Positions 8,658-16,605 of a stretch of DNA of 64,000 bases are shown here, one piece after another. The position numbers and the translations under genes were made by a program. Under the pieces are notes generated by a model. It was not told where the DNA came from and did no database searches. It saw nothing but the letters and a program-made list of their open reading frames with translations. Location: contig NZ_AP025184.1 of assembly GCF_020886055.1 (NCBI RefSeq), positions 248,001 to 312,000 on the forward strand, in the 5' to 3' direction. The first letter of the stretch is position 1; each line of letters begins with the position of its first letter. The stretch comes from Flavobacterium ammoniigenes. Lineage in GTDB: Bacteria; Bacteroidota; Bacteroidia; Flavobacteriales; Flavobacteriaceae.

Positions 8658-9155
8658 ATGAAACAAATCAAGACTTTAGTTATCGCTGCAATAGTATTCT
8701 TAGGAGCAAACCAAATTTCAGCACAAACAAAAACGGCTCACGTAGATGTAAATGAAATCATGGCTAAAATGCCTGCTATGTTAGATGCTCAAAAACAATT
8801 AGAAAAATTAAGCACTACCTACGATGCCGATTACAAAAAAATGGTAGAAGAGTACCAAGCAAAACTAAAAAAATATGAAGCTGAAGCAGCTACTGTAACT
8901 GAAGCAGTAAACGGAGAACGTTCTAAAGAAGTACAAGACATGCAAAAAAGAATTGTAGACTTTAGAGATAACGCTCAAAAAGAGTTACAACAAAAAGAAT
9001 CAGATATTGTAAAACCATTAATGGAAAAAGTAAGAGCTTCAATCCAAAAAGTTGGAAAAGCTAAAGGTTTCCAATATGTTTTGGATGGATCTTCTCTTTT
9101 ATTAGCCGATGGTACTAACCTAACAGTTGATGTGAAAAAAGATTTAGGATTTTAA
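8658..9155 (+). CDS. Skp/OmpH-family periplasmic chaperone
   Basis: A 165-residue protein of standard Skp length: signal peptide to about residue 22 (ANQISAQ-TKTAHVDVNEIMAKMP), a long helical coiled-coil arm (about 50-120), and the C-terminal FQYVLDGSSLLLADG strand that closes the trimer body. It should act with the longer paralogue upstream and with BamA in carrying outer-membrane proteins across the periplasm. It is the last gene of the porG-like/uppS/bamA/ompH/ompH unit and is followed by a clear Rho-independent terminator. Confidence 0.92.
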   Translation: MKQIKTLVIAAIVFLGANQISAQTKTAHVDVNEIMAKMPAMLDAQKQLEKLSTTYDADYKKMVEEYQAKLKKYEAEAATVTEAVNGERSKEVQDMQKRIVDFRDNAQKELQQKESDIVKPLMEKVRASIQKVGKAKGFQYVLDGSSLLLADGTNLTVDVKKDLGF

Positions 9156-9176
9156 TCTTAAACTCTTAAAAATATA

Positions 9177-9211
9177 AACGGCTCTTTCTATATGAAAGAG
9201 CCGTTTTTTTA
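9177..9211 (+). terminator. Rho-independent terminator after the bamA/ompH operon
   Basis: A perfect 12-bp stem, AACGGCTCTTTC (9177-9188) with GAAAGAGCCGTT (9194-9205), a 5-base loop and a following T-tract. It separates the ompH genes from murI. Confidence 0.9.
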
Positions 9212-9219
9212 TACACCAA

Positions 9220-9258
9220 TATATTTGTAGGAATTTAAATTTGTAGTTGGTAACTTTG
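9220..9258 (+). promoter_or_regulatory. Three tandem -7 elements before murI
   Basis: TATATTTG (9220-9227), TAAATTTG (9236-9243) and TAACTTTG (9251-9258) all match TAnnTTTG. The last would start transcription about one base before the ATG at 9264, giving an essentially leaderless mRNA. No good -33 TTG is present for any, so which is used cannot be told. Confidence 0.4.
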
Positions 9259-9263
9259 TTTCT

Positions 9264-10040
9264 ATGGAGAATAACCAACCTATAGGAATTTTCGACTCTG
9301 GCATTGGAGGTACTTCCATTTGGCAAGAAATACATCAATTACTTCCCAATGAGAAAACCATCTACCTTGCCGATAGTAAAAATGCTCCCTACGGACAAAA
9401 ATCAAAACAAGAAATAGTTGATTTGAGTATGAAAAATACCGATTTTCTACTCCAAATGAATTGTAAGTTAATTGTAGTAGCATGTAATACAGCTACTACA
9501 AATGCTATACAGGAATTAAGAGCTAAATACACTGTCCCTTTTATTGGTATTGAACCTGCAATTAAACCTGCGGCTACGAATTCAAAGACACAAACTATTG
9601 GCATTCTAGCTACCAAAGGAACCCTCAATAGCGAATTGTTCCATAAAGCTACAGAAATGTATCAAGATACCAGAATTATTGAACAGGTGGGACATGGTTT
9701 GGTGCAACTTATCGAAGGAGGACAAATCAATTCTATAGAAATGGAACAATTGCTTCACTCCTATTTGCAACCCATGATTGAGGCAAATATTGATTATTTA
9801 GTATTAGGTTGTAGCCATTATCCTTATTTGATCCCACAAATAAAAAAAATGCTGCCTGATCACATTCAAATTATCGATTCTGGACAAGCTGTTGCAAGAC
9901 AAACCCAAAAAATACTGCAAGAAAAGGTAGGCGTTTCATACATAAAAAACCCAAAACCTGTTTTTTATTCAAATACAGATACGTCAGTATTAAATGCTAT
10001 TTTAGAAAATAAATATACCTCAGAACAAATCAATTTTTAA
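9264..10040 (+). CDS. murI: Glutamate racemase
   Basis: A 258-residue cytosolic racemase supplying D-glutamate for peptidoglycan. The N-terminal GIFDSGIGGTSIW motif is present, and the two catalytic cysteines are in VVACNTATT (Cys74) and LGCSHYPYL (Cys183). Length is normal. It has its own promoter region after the ompH terminator, and it ends 5 bases from the stop of the convergent gamma-carbonic-anhydrase gene with no terminator hairpin between them, so transcripts from the two sides probably overlap. Functionally it fits the envelope-building genes upstream. Confidence 0.96.
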   Translation: MENNQPIGIFDSGIGGTSIWQEIHQLLPNEKTIYLADSKNAPYGQKSKQEIVDLSMKNTDFLLQMNCKLIVVACNTATTNAIQELRAKYTVPFIGIEPAIKPAATNSKTQTIGILATKGTLNSELFHKATEMYQDTRIIEQVGHGLVQLIEGGQINSIEMEQLLHSYLQPMIEANIDYLVLGCSHYPYLIPQIKKMLPDHIQIIDSGQAVARQTQKILQEKVGVSYIKNPKPVFYSNTDTSVLNAILENKYTSEQINF

Positions 10041-10045
10041 AGAAA

Positions 10046-10561
10046 CTATTCTTCTTTGAACCAATTAGAATACATTACATAGTTATTGGATATACGCTCA
10101 ATTTCCCCAGCAAAATCAGATTGATTAATGTCTTTTACTTTTTTAGCAGGTACACCTGCCCAAATGGTCCCAGACTCCACTACAGTGTTTTGAGTAATTA
10201 CAGAACCGGCTGCAACTATTGAATTACTTTCGATAACACAATTATCCATTACGATCGCTCCCATTCCAATTAAGACATTATCTTTAATAGTACAACCATG
10301 AACGATAGCATTATGTCCAATGGAAACATTATTTCCAATAATAGTAGGGTGTTTTTGATAGGTACAATGAATAATCGCTCCATCTTGGATATTTACTTTA
10401 TTTCCAATTGCAATAAAATGCACATCTCCCCGAATAACTGCATTGAACCAAACGCTACAAGAATGACCAAAAGTAACATCCCCAACAATGGTAGCATTTT
10501 CAGCAACATAACAATCTTCTGGAATTACAGGAGACCTCCCGTTAACTGATTTGATTAGCAT
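10046..10561 (-). CDS. Gamma-carbonic-anhydrase-like hexapeptide-repeat protein
   Basis: A 171-residue left-handed beta-helix protein with hexapeptide repeats through the middle (ATIVGDVTFG, VIRGDVHFIAIG, NVSIGHNAIVHGC, VLIGMGAIVMDN). The zinc-site histidines typical of the YrdA/CaiE/gamma-CA group are visible in IIHCTYQKHP and the IGHNAIVHG stretch. It may be a carbonic anhydrase or an unassigned trimeric zinc protein; many family members lack measurable activity. It follows the SprF-like gene by 21 bases on the same strand and is probably cotranscribed with it, without an obvious functional link. Confidence 0.88.
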   Translation of the reverse strand: MLIKSVNGRSPVIPEDCYVAENATIVGDVTFGHSCSVWFNAVIRGDVHFIAIGNKVNIQDGAIIHCTYQKHPTIIGNNVSIGHNAIVHGCTIKDNVLIGMGAIVMDNCVIESNSIVAAGSVITQNTVVESGTIWAGVPAKKVKDINQSDFAGEIERISNNYVMYSNWFKEE

Positions 10562-10582
10562 AGAATATAAATAATAATAAAT

Positions 10583-11566
10583 TTATAGTGTGGTTCCAAT
10601 ATAGTATTCTTGTTTACAATTAAAATTGAAACCTAAAGTAATTTGATGATAGGCCCCTTGATCAAATAATACCGGTCCTGAAACTTTGGAATAGGTATAT
10701 GCAACCATAAATTGTTTGTATGTTACTCCAAAAAAAGGAGTTAAATATTGCAATTTCTGACTCGAAATACCGGCCCCATTTAAATATTGCGCACCTTCAA
10801 AACTACGTCGATAGGAAAGTCCACCCCAAATCGTTCCTTCTCCTAAGGCGAATTGTTTTTGGGCTTTAATATTTAAATCAACTAATTTTTCTTTAGTAGC
10901 ATCAATCATTTGAAACAAAATCGAAGGCTCCCAAAGGATCGTTTGTTTGTCACCAAAAGCATGACCTGTACTGAAAATATAACGACGCAAATTAGCACTC
11001 TCAAAATCACTATATAATGATCTGTTTACTTCTAATGCACCTAAAACAGTTGCATGAACATAAAAATTCAAAAAATTATAAGATGCTCCAAAATCAACAT
11101 TGTAATACGAACTTTTTTGAACCAGTCCACTATTCAAAGGGTCAAAATCAATAAATGTAGTCTCGTCTAATTGACTTTGAATATATCCAGCACTCATCCC
11201 AAAAGACAATTGATTCAAATCGATATCGTCCCTAGAAAACATAAGATGATGGGCATAGGTTAATTTAACTCCCTTTTGAGAATGATATCCATTTTTATCA
11301 TTAAACAAAATAATTCCTGCTCCCGATTTTTCATCAAGGCGCATATTATAACTAGCGGTTTGCAATTCTGGCGCATCCTCTTGACCAAACCATTGCTTGC
11401 GACCCGTTATTCTTAATTTGTCACAATTAGAAGCGCCGGCCATAGAAGGATGTAATAAATAATAATTATCCGTTAAATAATCAGAATATACAGGAATCCC
11501 TTCTTGTGCAATAGAAGTAAATTGAATCAATAAAACAAAAAGTAATAATCTTAATTTATTGTGCAC
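10583..11566 (-). CDS. PorP/SprF-family type IX secretion membrane protein
   Basis: A 327-residue outer-membrane barrel-type protein with a signal peptide (LLLFVLLIQFTSIAQ-EGIP). The mature N terminus DYLTDNYYLLHPSMAGASNCDKLRITGRKQWFG carries the family's conserved NPA(Y/M)AG-like segment followed by the R.QW motif, and the C terminus ends in a strand pattern (YHQITLGFNFNCK). PorP/SprF proteins work with the type IX secretion system and are often paired with individual adhesin cargos; SprF is needed for SprB export in F. johnsoniae. Here it stands without an adhesin neighbour, so its partner is unknown. Downstream is the gamma-CA gene. Confidence 0.85.
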   Translation of the reverse strand: MHNKLRLLLFVLLIQFTSIAQEGIPVYSDYLTDNYYLLHPSMAGASNCDKLRITGRKQWFGQEDAPELQTASYNMRLDEKSGAGIILFNDKNGYHSQKGVKLTYAHHLMFSRDDIDLNQLSFGMSAGYIQSQLDETTFIDFDPLNSGLVQKSSYYNVDFGASYNFLNFYVHATVLGALEVNRSLYSDFESANLRRYIFSTGHAFGDKQTILWEPSILFQMIDATKEKLVDLNIKAQKQFALGEGTIWGGLSYRRSFEGAQYLNGAGISSQKLQYLTPFFGVTYKQFMVAYTYSKVSGPVLFDQGAYHQITLGFNFNCKQEYYIGTTL

Positions 11567-11599
11567 ACTTTGATGTATTTAGTTTTTTAAACTAACGTT

Positions 11600-11616
11600 A
11601 ATACTATGATAGTATT
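11600..11616. promoter_or_regulatory. Inverted repeat in the sprF-like/nfu divergent region
   Basis: AATACTA-TGA-TAGTATT, 7-bp perfect arms with a 3-base spacer, lies between the predicted promoter and the start of the SprF-like gene. It could be an operator or an mRNA 5' hairpin; no regulator is identified. Confidence 0.3.
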
Positions 11617-11628
11617 GTATTTAATTAT

Positions 11629-11636
11629 CAAATATA
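11629..11636 (-). promoter_or_regulatory. Candidate -7 element for the SprF-like gene
   Basis: The plus strand reads CAAATATA (TATATTTG on the minus strand), an exact TAnnTTTG match about 63 bases upstream of the ATG. The divergent nfu -7 box lies 25 bases away. Confidence 0.4.
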
Positions 11637-11660
11637 GCGATTCAAAGAAAATAACTTTAG

Positions 11661-11668
11661 TAAATTTG
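11661..11668 (+). promoter_or_regulatory. Candidate -7 element for the Nfu-type gene
   Basis: TAAATTTG matches the -7 consensus exactly, 16 bases before the ATG at 11685, predicting a leader of about 12 bases. The -33 position would fall on the divergent promoter. Confidence 0.4.
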
Positions 11669-11684
11669 CAAAAAAATAAAACTC

Positions 11685-12584
11685 ATGACAAAAGTGACCA
11701 TAAAAGAAACACAAAACCCAAGTATATTAAAATTTGAATTCCCTGATTTTATTACTCAAAATGAAAATTTCGAATTTAAAAATATCGACGAAGCTGGAGC
11801 ATCTCCATTGGCACAACAACTTTTTTATCTGCCGTTTGTAAAAACAGTATATATATCAGGTAATTTTATTGCTATTGAACGTTTCAGTATTGTTGAATGG
11901 GATGATGTAAAAGAAGCCGTTGCAGAGCAAATAGAAAAATTTGTGAACGATGGTGGGATTATCATTAAACAAGATGAAAACAAAGCTAAAAAACAACCCA
12001 TAACCGTTTACGGAGAAACCACACCCAATCCTTCAGCTTTAAAATTTGTAGTAAGCAAGATGCTAACTCGTTCAGCTGTCGAATTTAAAAATATTGACCA
12101 AACGGCTTCTGCTCCTTTGGCAAAAGAGTTATTCAAATTTCCATTTGTGAAGGAAATTTTTATTGACGAAAACTATATTTCGGTTACCAAATATGACATT
12201 AATAACTGGGATGAAATCACATTGGAACTCAGAAGTTTTATAAAACAGTTTATTGAAAATGGCGGAACGGTTTTAGAAGAAAATTTTGTGCAAGAAACAT
12301 TGGTTGAGGAAACTAAAAAAACAGAAGAATTTGATAATTTAGATAGTACATCTCAAAAAATAATCAACATATTAGAAGAGTATGTAAAACCAGCCGTAGC
12401 TGCCGATGGTGGAAATATTGCTTTTGAATCGTTTGACGAAGAAAATAAAGTGGTAAAAGTAATTCTTCAAGGGGCCTGTAGCGGATGCCCTTCGTCTACA
12501 TTTACATTAAAAAGCGGCATTGAAGGCTTACTTAAATCAATGCTAAATGATGATACAATAGTTGTCGAAGCGGCCAACGCCTAA
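11685..12584 (+). CDS. NifU/Nfu-family Fe-S cluster carrier
   Basis: A 299-residue cytosolic protein with two tandem Nfu N-terminal-like domains (about 1-95 and 105-195; compare QNPSILKFEFPDF with TPNPSALKFVVSK) and a C-terminal NifU domain carrying ACSGCPSS (Cys265 and Cys268), the pair that holds a transferable 4Fe-4S cluster at a dimer interface. Two copies of the N-terminal module in one chain are a Bacteroidota-style arrangement, compared with one in E. coli NfuA. It is monocistronic, ending in a strong terminator 13 bases after the stop. The start follows a -7 box closely. Confidence 0.92.
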   Translation: MTKVTIKETQNPSILKFEFPDFITQNENFEFKNIDEAGASPLAQQLFYLPFVKTVYISGNFIAIERFSIVEWDDVKEAVAEQIEKFVNDGGIIIKQDENKAKKQPITVYGETTPNPSALKFVVSKMLTRSAVEFKNIDQTASAPLAKELFKFPFVKEIFIDENYISVTKYDINNWDEITLELRSFIKQFIENGGTVLEENFVQETLVEETKKTEEFDNLDSTSQKIINILEEYVKPAVAADGGNIAFESFDEENKVVKVILQGACSGCPSSTFTLKSGIEGLLKSMLNDDTIVVEAANA

Positions 12585-12596
12585 TGACACCAAACG

Positions 12597-12627
12597 AAAA
12601 GCGTTTCCTTCTTGAAACGCTTTTTTT
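12597..12627 (+). terminator. Rho-independent terminator after the Nfu-type gene
   Basis: Stem AAAAGCGTTTC (12597-12607) with GAAACGCTTTT (12614-12624), a 6-base loop and a run of T. The following gene begins 13 bases later. Confidence 0.88.
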
Positions 12628-12639
12628 AGCAACAAAAAA

Positions 12640-14664
12640 ATGAACGAGCTCCATTTAGAAACCAGTCCTTACTTATTACAACATGCCAATAATCCAGTTC
12701 ATTGGAAAGCTTGGAATAGTACCTCATTGGCTGCTGCCAAAGAAAAAAACCAGCTTATCATTATCAGTATTGGCTACTCGGCTTGTCATTGGTGTCATGT
12801 AATGGAGCATGAAAGTTTCGAAAACGAAGCCGTTGCAGCTGTTATGAATGCTCATTTTGTCAATATCAAAGTAGACCGGGAAGAACGTCCTGATATAGAT
12901 GCAGTGTACATGAAGGCAGTGCAGATTATGACCGGTCATGGAGGTTGGCCTCTAAATGTAGTCGCTTTACCTGATGGGAGACCAGTTTGGGGAGGCACCT
13001 ATTTTAGAAAAGAAGAATGGACTGACACCTTAGAGCAATTGCAAAAAATGTATCAATTGGCTCCAGAAAAAATGGTAGAATATGCTGAAAAATTACATCA
13101 AGGAATTGAAGCTATTTCTATAATTCAAAAAGAGGGTCAAGAAAACTCAAATCAACAACTATTAGTAGAAAACTTAGTAGCCAAGTGGAAAAAAAGTTTT
13201 GATTGGGAATTTGGTGGAATGGCTAGAGCACCCAAATTTATGATGCCCAACAATTATCATTTTTTACTACGATATGCGCATCAAAATCAAGATAACGAAT
13301 TGTTAGAATTTGTTAACCTCACATTGACTAAAATGGCATATGGTGGAGTTTTTGACACGGTAGATGGGGGATTTTCTCGCTACTCTGTCGACATTAAATG
13401 GCACGTTCCTCACTTTGAGAAAATGCTATATGATAACGGACAGTTAATTTCACTATACAGCGACGCCTATAAATTGACCAAAAATCCTTTATATAAAAAA
13501 ATCATTGAGAAATCATTAAACTTTGTAAACAAAGAGTGGAAAACAGCAGAAGGAAGTTTCTATTCGGCTTTGGATGCTGATAGTTTAAATGAAAAAGGAC
13601 ATCTTGAAGAAGGCGCATTTTATGTTTGGAAAATCAATCAATTAAAGGAGTTAATAAAGGAAGATTTCGAACTGTTTGCACAGGTATTTAATATCAATTC
13701 TTTTGGTTTATGGGAAGAAGAAAATTATGTCTTAATTCAGAATCAAAGCCTTGAAATGATTGCCGAACTAAACCATCTTTCTTTAACTGAATTAGCAACC
13801 AAAAAGAAAAATTGGGAACAACTCCTCTATACCGAAAGAGAAAAACGAACTAAACCAAGATTGGACGATAAATGCCTTACTTCTTGGAATGCCATCATGC
13901 TAAAAGGATTTGTAGATGCCTATAAAGCTTTGGGTGATCAAGAATACATAAATTCTGCTATAGCAAATGCTAACTTTATAATCAAAAAACTGTGGTCTCA
14001 AGAAGGTAATTTATTTCACAGTTATAAGAATGATACAAGTTCTATTAATGGTTATTTAGAGGATTATTGCTTTGTAATTGCTGCTTTTATTGCCTTATAT
14101 GAAGTGACACTTGAAGAAAAATGGCTTCATGATGCAAAACAACTTACCGATTATACTTTAGAACATTTTTATGATGTTAAACAAGCGTTTTTTAGATTTA
14201 CTTCGGATAAAGATGACGCATTAATTAGTGTGCATTATGAAACAGAAGACAACGTAATTCCTGCTTCAAATTCGGTTATGGCTAAAAATTTGAACCAACT
14301 CGGCATCTATTTTAATAACTCGTATTATGAAAAAATTAGCCAACAAATGCTAGCTATTCTTTTACCAAATATTGATTATCCATCAGCCTATTCCAATTGG
14401 CTGGATCTGTCTCTGACACTATCTGAGCAAAATAGAGAATTGGCTATTTGTGGTCCTGATGCTACGGAAATGAATACGGTTATAACTGGATTGTATTTGC
14501 CAAACGTAATTGTTGCTGGTACAAAAAAATCCTCTCAGTTGCCTTTCTTAAAAGATCGATTTACATCGGAAAAAAACCTCTTTTACGTTTGTCAAAATAA
14601 AACATGTCAATTACCTGTCGAAGATTTTCAAGAGATGATTACTCAACTTTCTTGGAAGTCGTAA
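12640..14664 (+). CDS. Thioredoxin-domain protein, YyaL/SSP411 family (DUF255)
   Basis: A 674-residue protein. Residues 1-160 form the DUF255 thioredoxin-like domain with the signature HANNPVHW (15-22) and the CHWC pair (Cys49, Cys52) in YSACHWCHVMEHESF; the rest is a six-hairpin-glycosidase-like (alpha/alpha)6 region (e.g. HVPHFEKMLYDNGQLI, TSWNAIMLKGF). The family is widespread from bacteria to human SPATA20, and its biochemical role is not established. There is no signal peptide, so it is cytosolic. The start is 13 bases after the nfu terminator. Its last 26 bases overlap the 3' end of tsaB, transcribed toward it. Confidence 0.9.
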   Translation: MNELHLETSPYLLQHANNPVHWKAWNSTSLAAAKEKNQLIIISIGYSACHWCHVMEHESFENEAVAAVMNAHFVNIKVDREERPDIDAVYMKAVQIMTGHGGWPLNVVALPDGRPVWGGTYFRKEEWTDTLEQLQKMYQLAPEKMVEYAEKLHQGIEAISIIQKEGQENSNQQLLVENLVAKWKKSFDWEFGGMARAPKFMMPNNYHFLLRYAHQNQDNELLEFVNLTLTKMAYGGVFDTVDGGFSRYSVDIKWHVPHFEKMLYDNGQLISLYSDAYKLTKNPLYKKIIEKSLNFVNKEWKTAEGSFYSALDADSLNEKGHLEEGAFYVWKINQLKELIKEDFELFAQVFNINSFGLWEEENYVLIQNQSLEMIAELNHLSLTELATKKKNWEQLLYTEREKRTKPRLDDKCLTSWNAIMLKGFVDAYKALGDQEYINSAIANANFIIKKLWSQEGNLFHSYKNDTSSINGYLEDYCFVIAAFIALYEVTLEEKWLHDAKQLTDYTLEHFYDVKQAFFRFTSDKDDALISVHYETEDNVIPASNSVMAKNLNQLGIYFNNSYYEKISQQMLAILLPNIDYPSAYSNWLDLSLTLSEQNRELAICGPDATEMNTVITGLYLPNVIVAGTKKSSQLPFLKDRFTSEKNLFYVCQNKTCQLPVEDFQEMITQLSWKS

Positions 14665-15313
14665 TCATAAAATCTTTTAAATAATACGGCTCAAAATAAG
14701 CGACGTCTACAAAATTAGATTGTTGAAATTTAGCAAAACTTATGGCACACATCTCTTTGGCAGAAGGGTATTTGATTTCTTTTAAGAAAACAAAATTAGG
14801 TTTTACTAAAACAGATTGGCATTTTTCGGCACAATCACCAACGAAATAGACAGTCTCAGAAATAGTTTCAAAAGATGCTTCGGTGATAATCTCTGCTTGG
14901 ATTTCACGTTGTTTTTCCAATTTAAAATTAAAAATAGCACTGTAGACTTCCATTCTTCGTGCATCGAGCATTGGAACTATGAATCCTTCTTTAACTTTTG
15001 CTTGAGAGGCTAAAATTTGCAAAGTATCAACTGCTATCAAAGGTAGATTCAAAGCAAAACACAAACCCTTGGCTGCTGAAACTCCAATACGCAATCCAGT
15101 ATAGGAACCTGGTCCTTGACTCACTGCAATTGCTGTAAGATCTTGAAAAGTGATTCCAGCTTCTTGTATGATTTCCTCAATAAAAACATGTAATCTTTCA
15201 GCGTGAGAATAGCCTTCTTCAGCAATTTCTTTACAAAGAATAATTTTTCCTTCTTGAGCTAAGGCTACCGAACAATTTTTAGTAGCCGTTTCAATATTTA
15301 AAATATAATTCAA
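14639..15313 (-). CDS. tsaB: tRNA threonylcarbamoyladenosine biosynthesis protein TsaB
   Basis: A 224-residue ASKHA-fold protein that partners TsaD and TsaE in forming t6A37 on ANN-decoding tRNAs. The N-terminal ILNIETATKNCSVAL, the SHAERLHVFIEEI helix and AIAVSQGPGSYTGLRIGVSAAKGL are diagnostic; the last 80 residues are divergent, as usual. It is the last gene of a run after the TolC and HlyD genes, 5 bases downstream of HlyD, so it is probably cotranscribed with the pump genes although the functions differ. Its 3' end overlaps the YyaL-type gene convergently. Confidence 0.93.
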   Translation of the reverse strand: MNYILNIETATKNCSVALAQEGKIILCKEIAEEGYSHAERLHVFIEEIIQEAGITFQDLTAIAVSQGPGSYTGLRIGVSAAKGLCFALNLPLIAVDTLQILASQAKVKEGFIVPMLDARRMEVYSAIFNFKLEKQREIQAEIITEASFETISETVYFVGDCAEKCQSVLVKPNFVFLKEIKYPSAKEMCAISFAKFQQSNFVDVAYFEPYYLKDFMITTSKKVE

Positions 15314-15318
15314 GCTAA

Positions 15319-16599
15319 TTACTTCTTCTCTGATTTTACTTTTACTTTATCTCCAGAATTTAAATCCTTGGAAACGGTTGTGTATGGACCTGTAATAATT
15401 ACATCACCCTTTTTAAGACCTGTTAGAACTTCAATATTGGTATCATCTTGAATTCCAGTTTTGATGATGCGAATTTTAGCTTTATTACCTACTTTAACAA
15501 ATACACATTCAAATTTTTTATCACTTTTCGGAGCTGATTTTTCTGCTTCTGGATCGTCTACTTTAATTTCCTTTACCGCTGCGGTATCCGATTTTACAAC
15601 AACAGCACTAATTGGCACTGCTAAAACATTCTTTTTAGTCTTAGTAATAATATCTACAGTAGCAGTCATTCCTGGTCTAAATGGAGAATATGTAGATGGC
15701 TTGCCGTTTAATAAATCTAGATACGATTCTTTCAAGATTCGTACTTTAACTTTAAAGTTAGTAACTTGATCTGCAGTTAAAGCAGAACTTGCAGAGTTAG
15801 CGATACTGGTAACAACACCTCTAAATTCCTTTTTCAAATAGGCATCAACTTCAACTTTAGCCTCATCTCCTACTTTGATTTTAACAATGTCATTTTCATT
15901 AACATCAACTTCCACTTCCATATTGTTCAAATTGGCTACTCTTAAAATCTCTGTACCAGCCATTTGTTGGGTTCCCAATACGCGTTCCCCTAATTCTACA
16001 TTAAGTACAGAAACTGTTCCGTCTGCTGGAGCATAAATAACTGTTCTTCCCAAATTGTCTTTCGCTTCAATTACGGATGCAGAGGCACTTTTAACATTGT
16101 AATACGCTGATTCTTTAGATGACTTAGCTACTTCAAAAGCAGCAATCGATTTATCCCAATCTGCTTTAGAAATGATTCCTTTTTGGAATAATATACGGTT
16201 TCTTTCGTAGCTTGCTTTTGCTTCATTAAAACTAGCATCTGCTTGTTGTAAGCCCGATTTAGTTCCGGATAAATTAGCTTGAGCCCTATTCAAACCTGAA
16301 GTATATAAATCTGGATTAATCTTAACTAATAAGTCTCCTTTATTAACTACTTGCCCTTCTTTAATTGGCAATTCAATAATTTCACCTGAAACCATGGAAG
16401 CAATTTTTACTTCAATTTCAGGTTGAATTTTTCCAGTGGCAGAAACAGTTTCGATAATTGTTGATGCATCAACATTAACAGTTTCAATTTCTTTTCCTTC
16501 GTCTTTATTACCTATTGCGCCTGTTTTAGACAAAACGATTAATAATGTAATTAAAGCTACTGCTGAACCGAGCAGGATGTATATGGTCTTTTTTGACAT
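15319..16599 (-). CDS. Periplasmic adaptor subunit of an efflux system (HlyD/MacA-like)
   Basis: A 426-residue membrane-fusion protein. The N terminus has one inner-membrane helix (YILLGSAVALITLLIVL). The lipoyl-like halves are at about 55-95 (ATGKIQPEIEVKIASMVSGEIIELPIKEGQVVNKGDLLVKI) and about 190-215 (VIYAPADGTVSVLNVELGERV), separated by a coiled-coil hairpin, followed by beta-barrel and membrane-proximal domains (GLKKGDVIITGP). It bridges an inner-membrane pump and the TolC channel encoded 6 bases upstream. No ABC or RND pump gene lies beside it, so the partner is elsewhere or absent. Confidence 0.9.
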   Translation of the reverse strand: MSKKTIYILLGSAVALITLLIVLSKTGAIGNKDEGKEIETVNVDASTIIETVSATGKIQPEIEVKIASMVSGEIIELPIKEGQVVNKGDLLVKINPDLYTSGLNRAQANLSGTKSGLQQADASFNEAKASYERNRILFQKGIISKADWDKSIAAFEVAKSSKESAYYNVKSASASVIEAKDNLGRTVIYAPADGTVSVLNVELGERVLGTQQMAGTEILRVANLNNMEVEVDVNENDIVKIKVGDEAKVEVDAYLKKEFRGVVTSIANSASSALTADQVTNFKVKVRILKESYLDLLNGKPSTYSPFRPGMTATVDIITKTKKNVLAVPISAVVVKSDTAAVKEIKVDDPEAEKSAPKSDKKFECVFVKVGNKAKIRIIKTGIQDDTNIEVLTGLKKGDVIITGPYTTVSKDLNSGDKVKVKSEKK

Positions 16600-16605
16600 G
16601 ATAAA

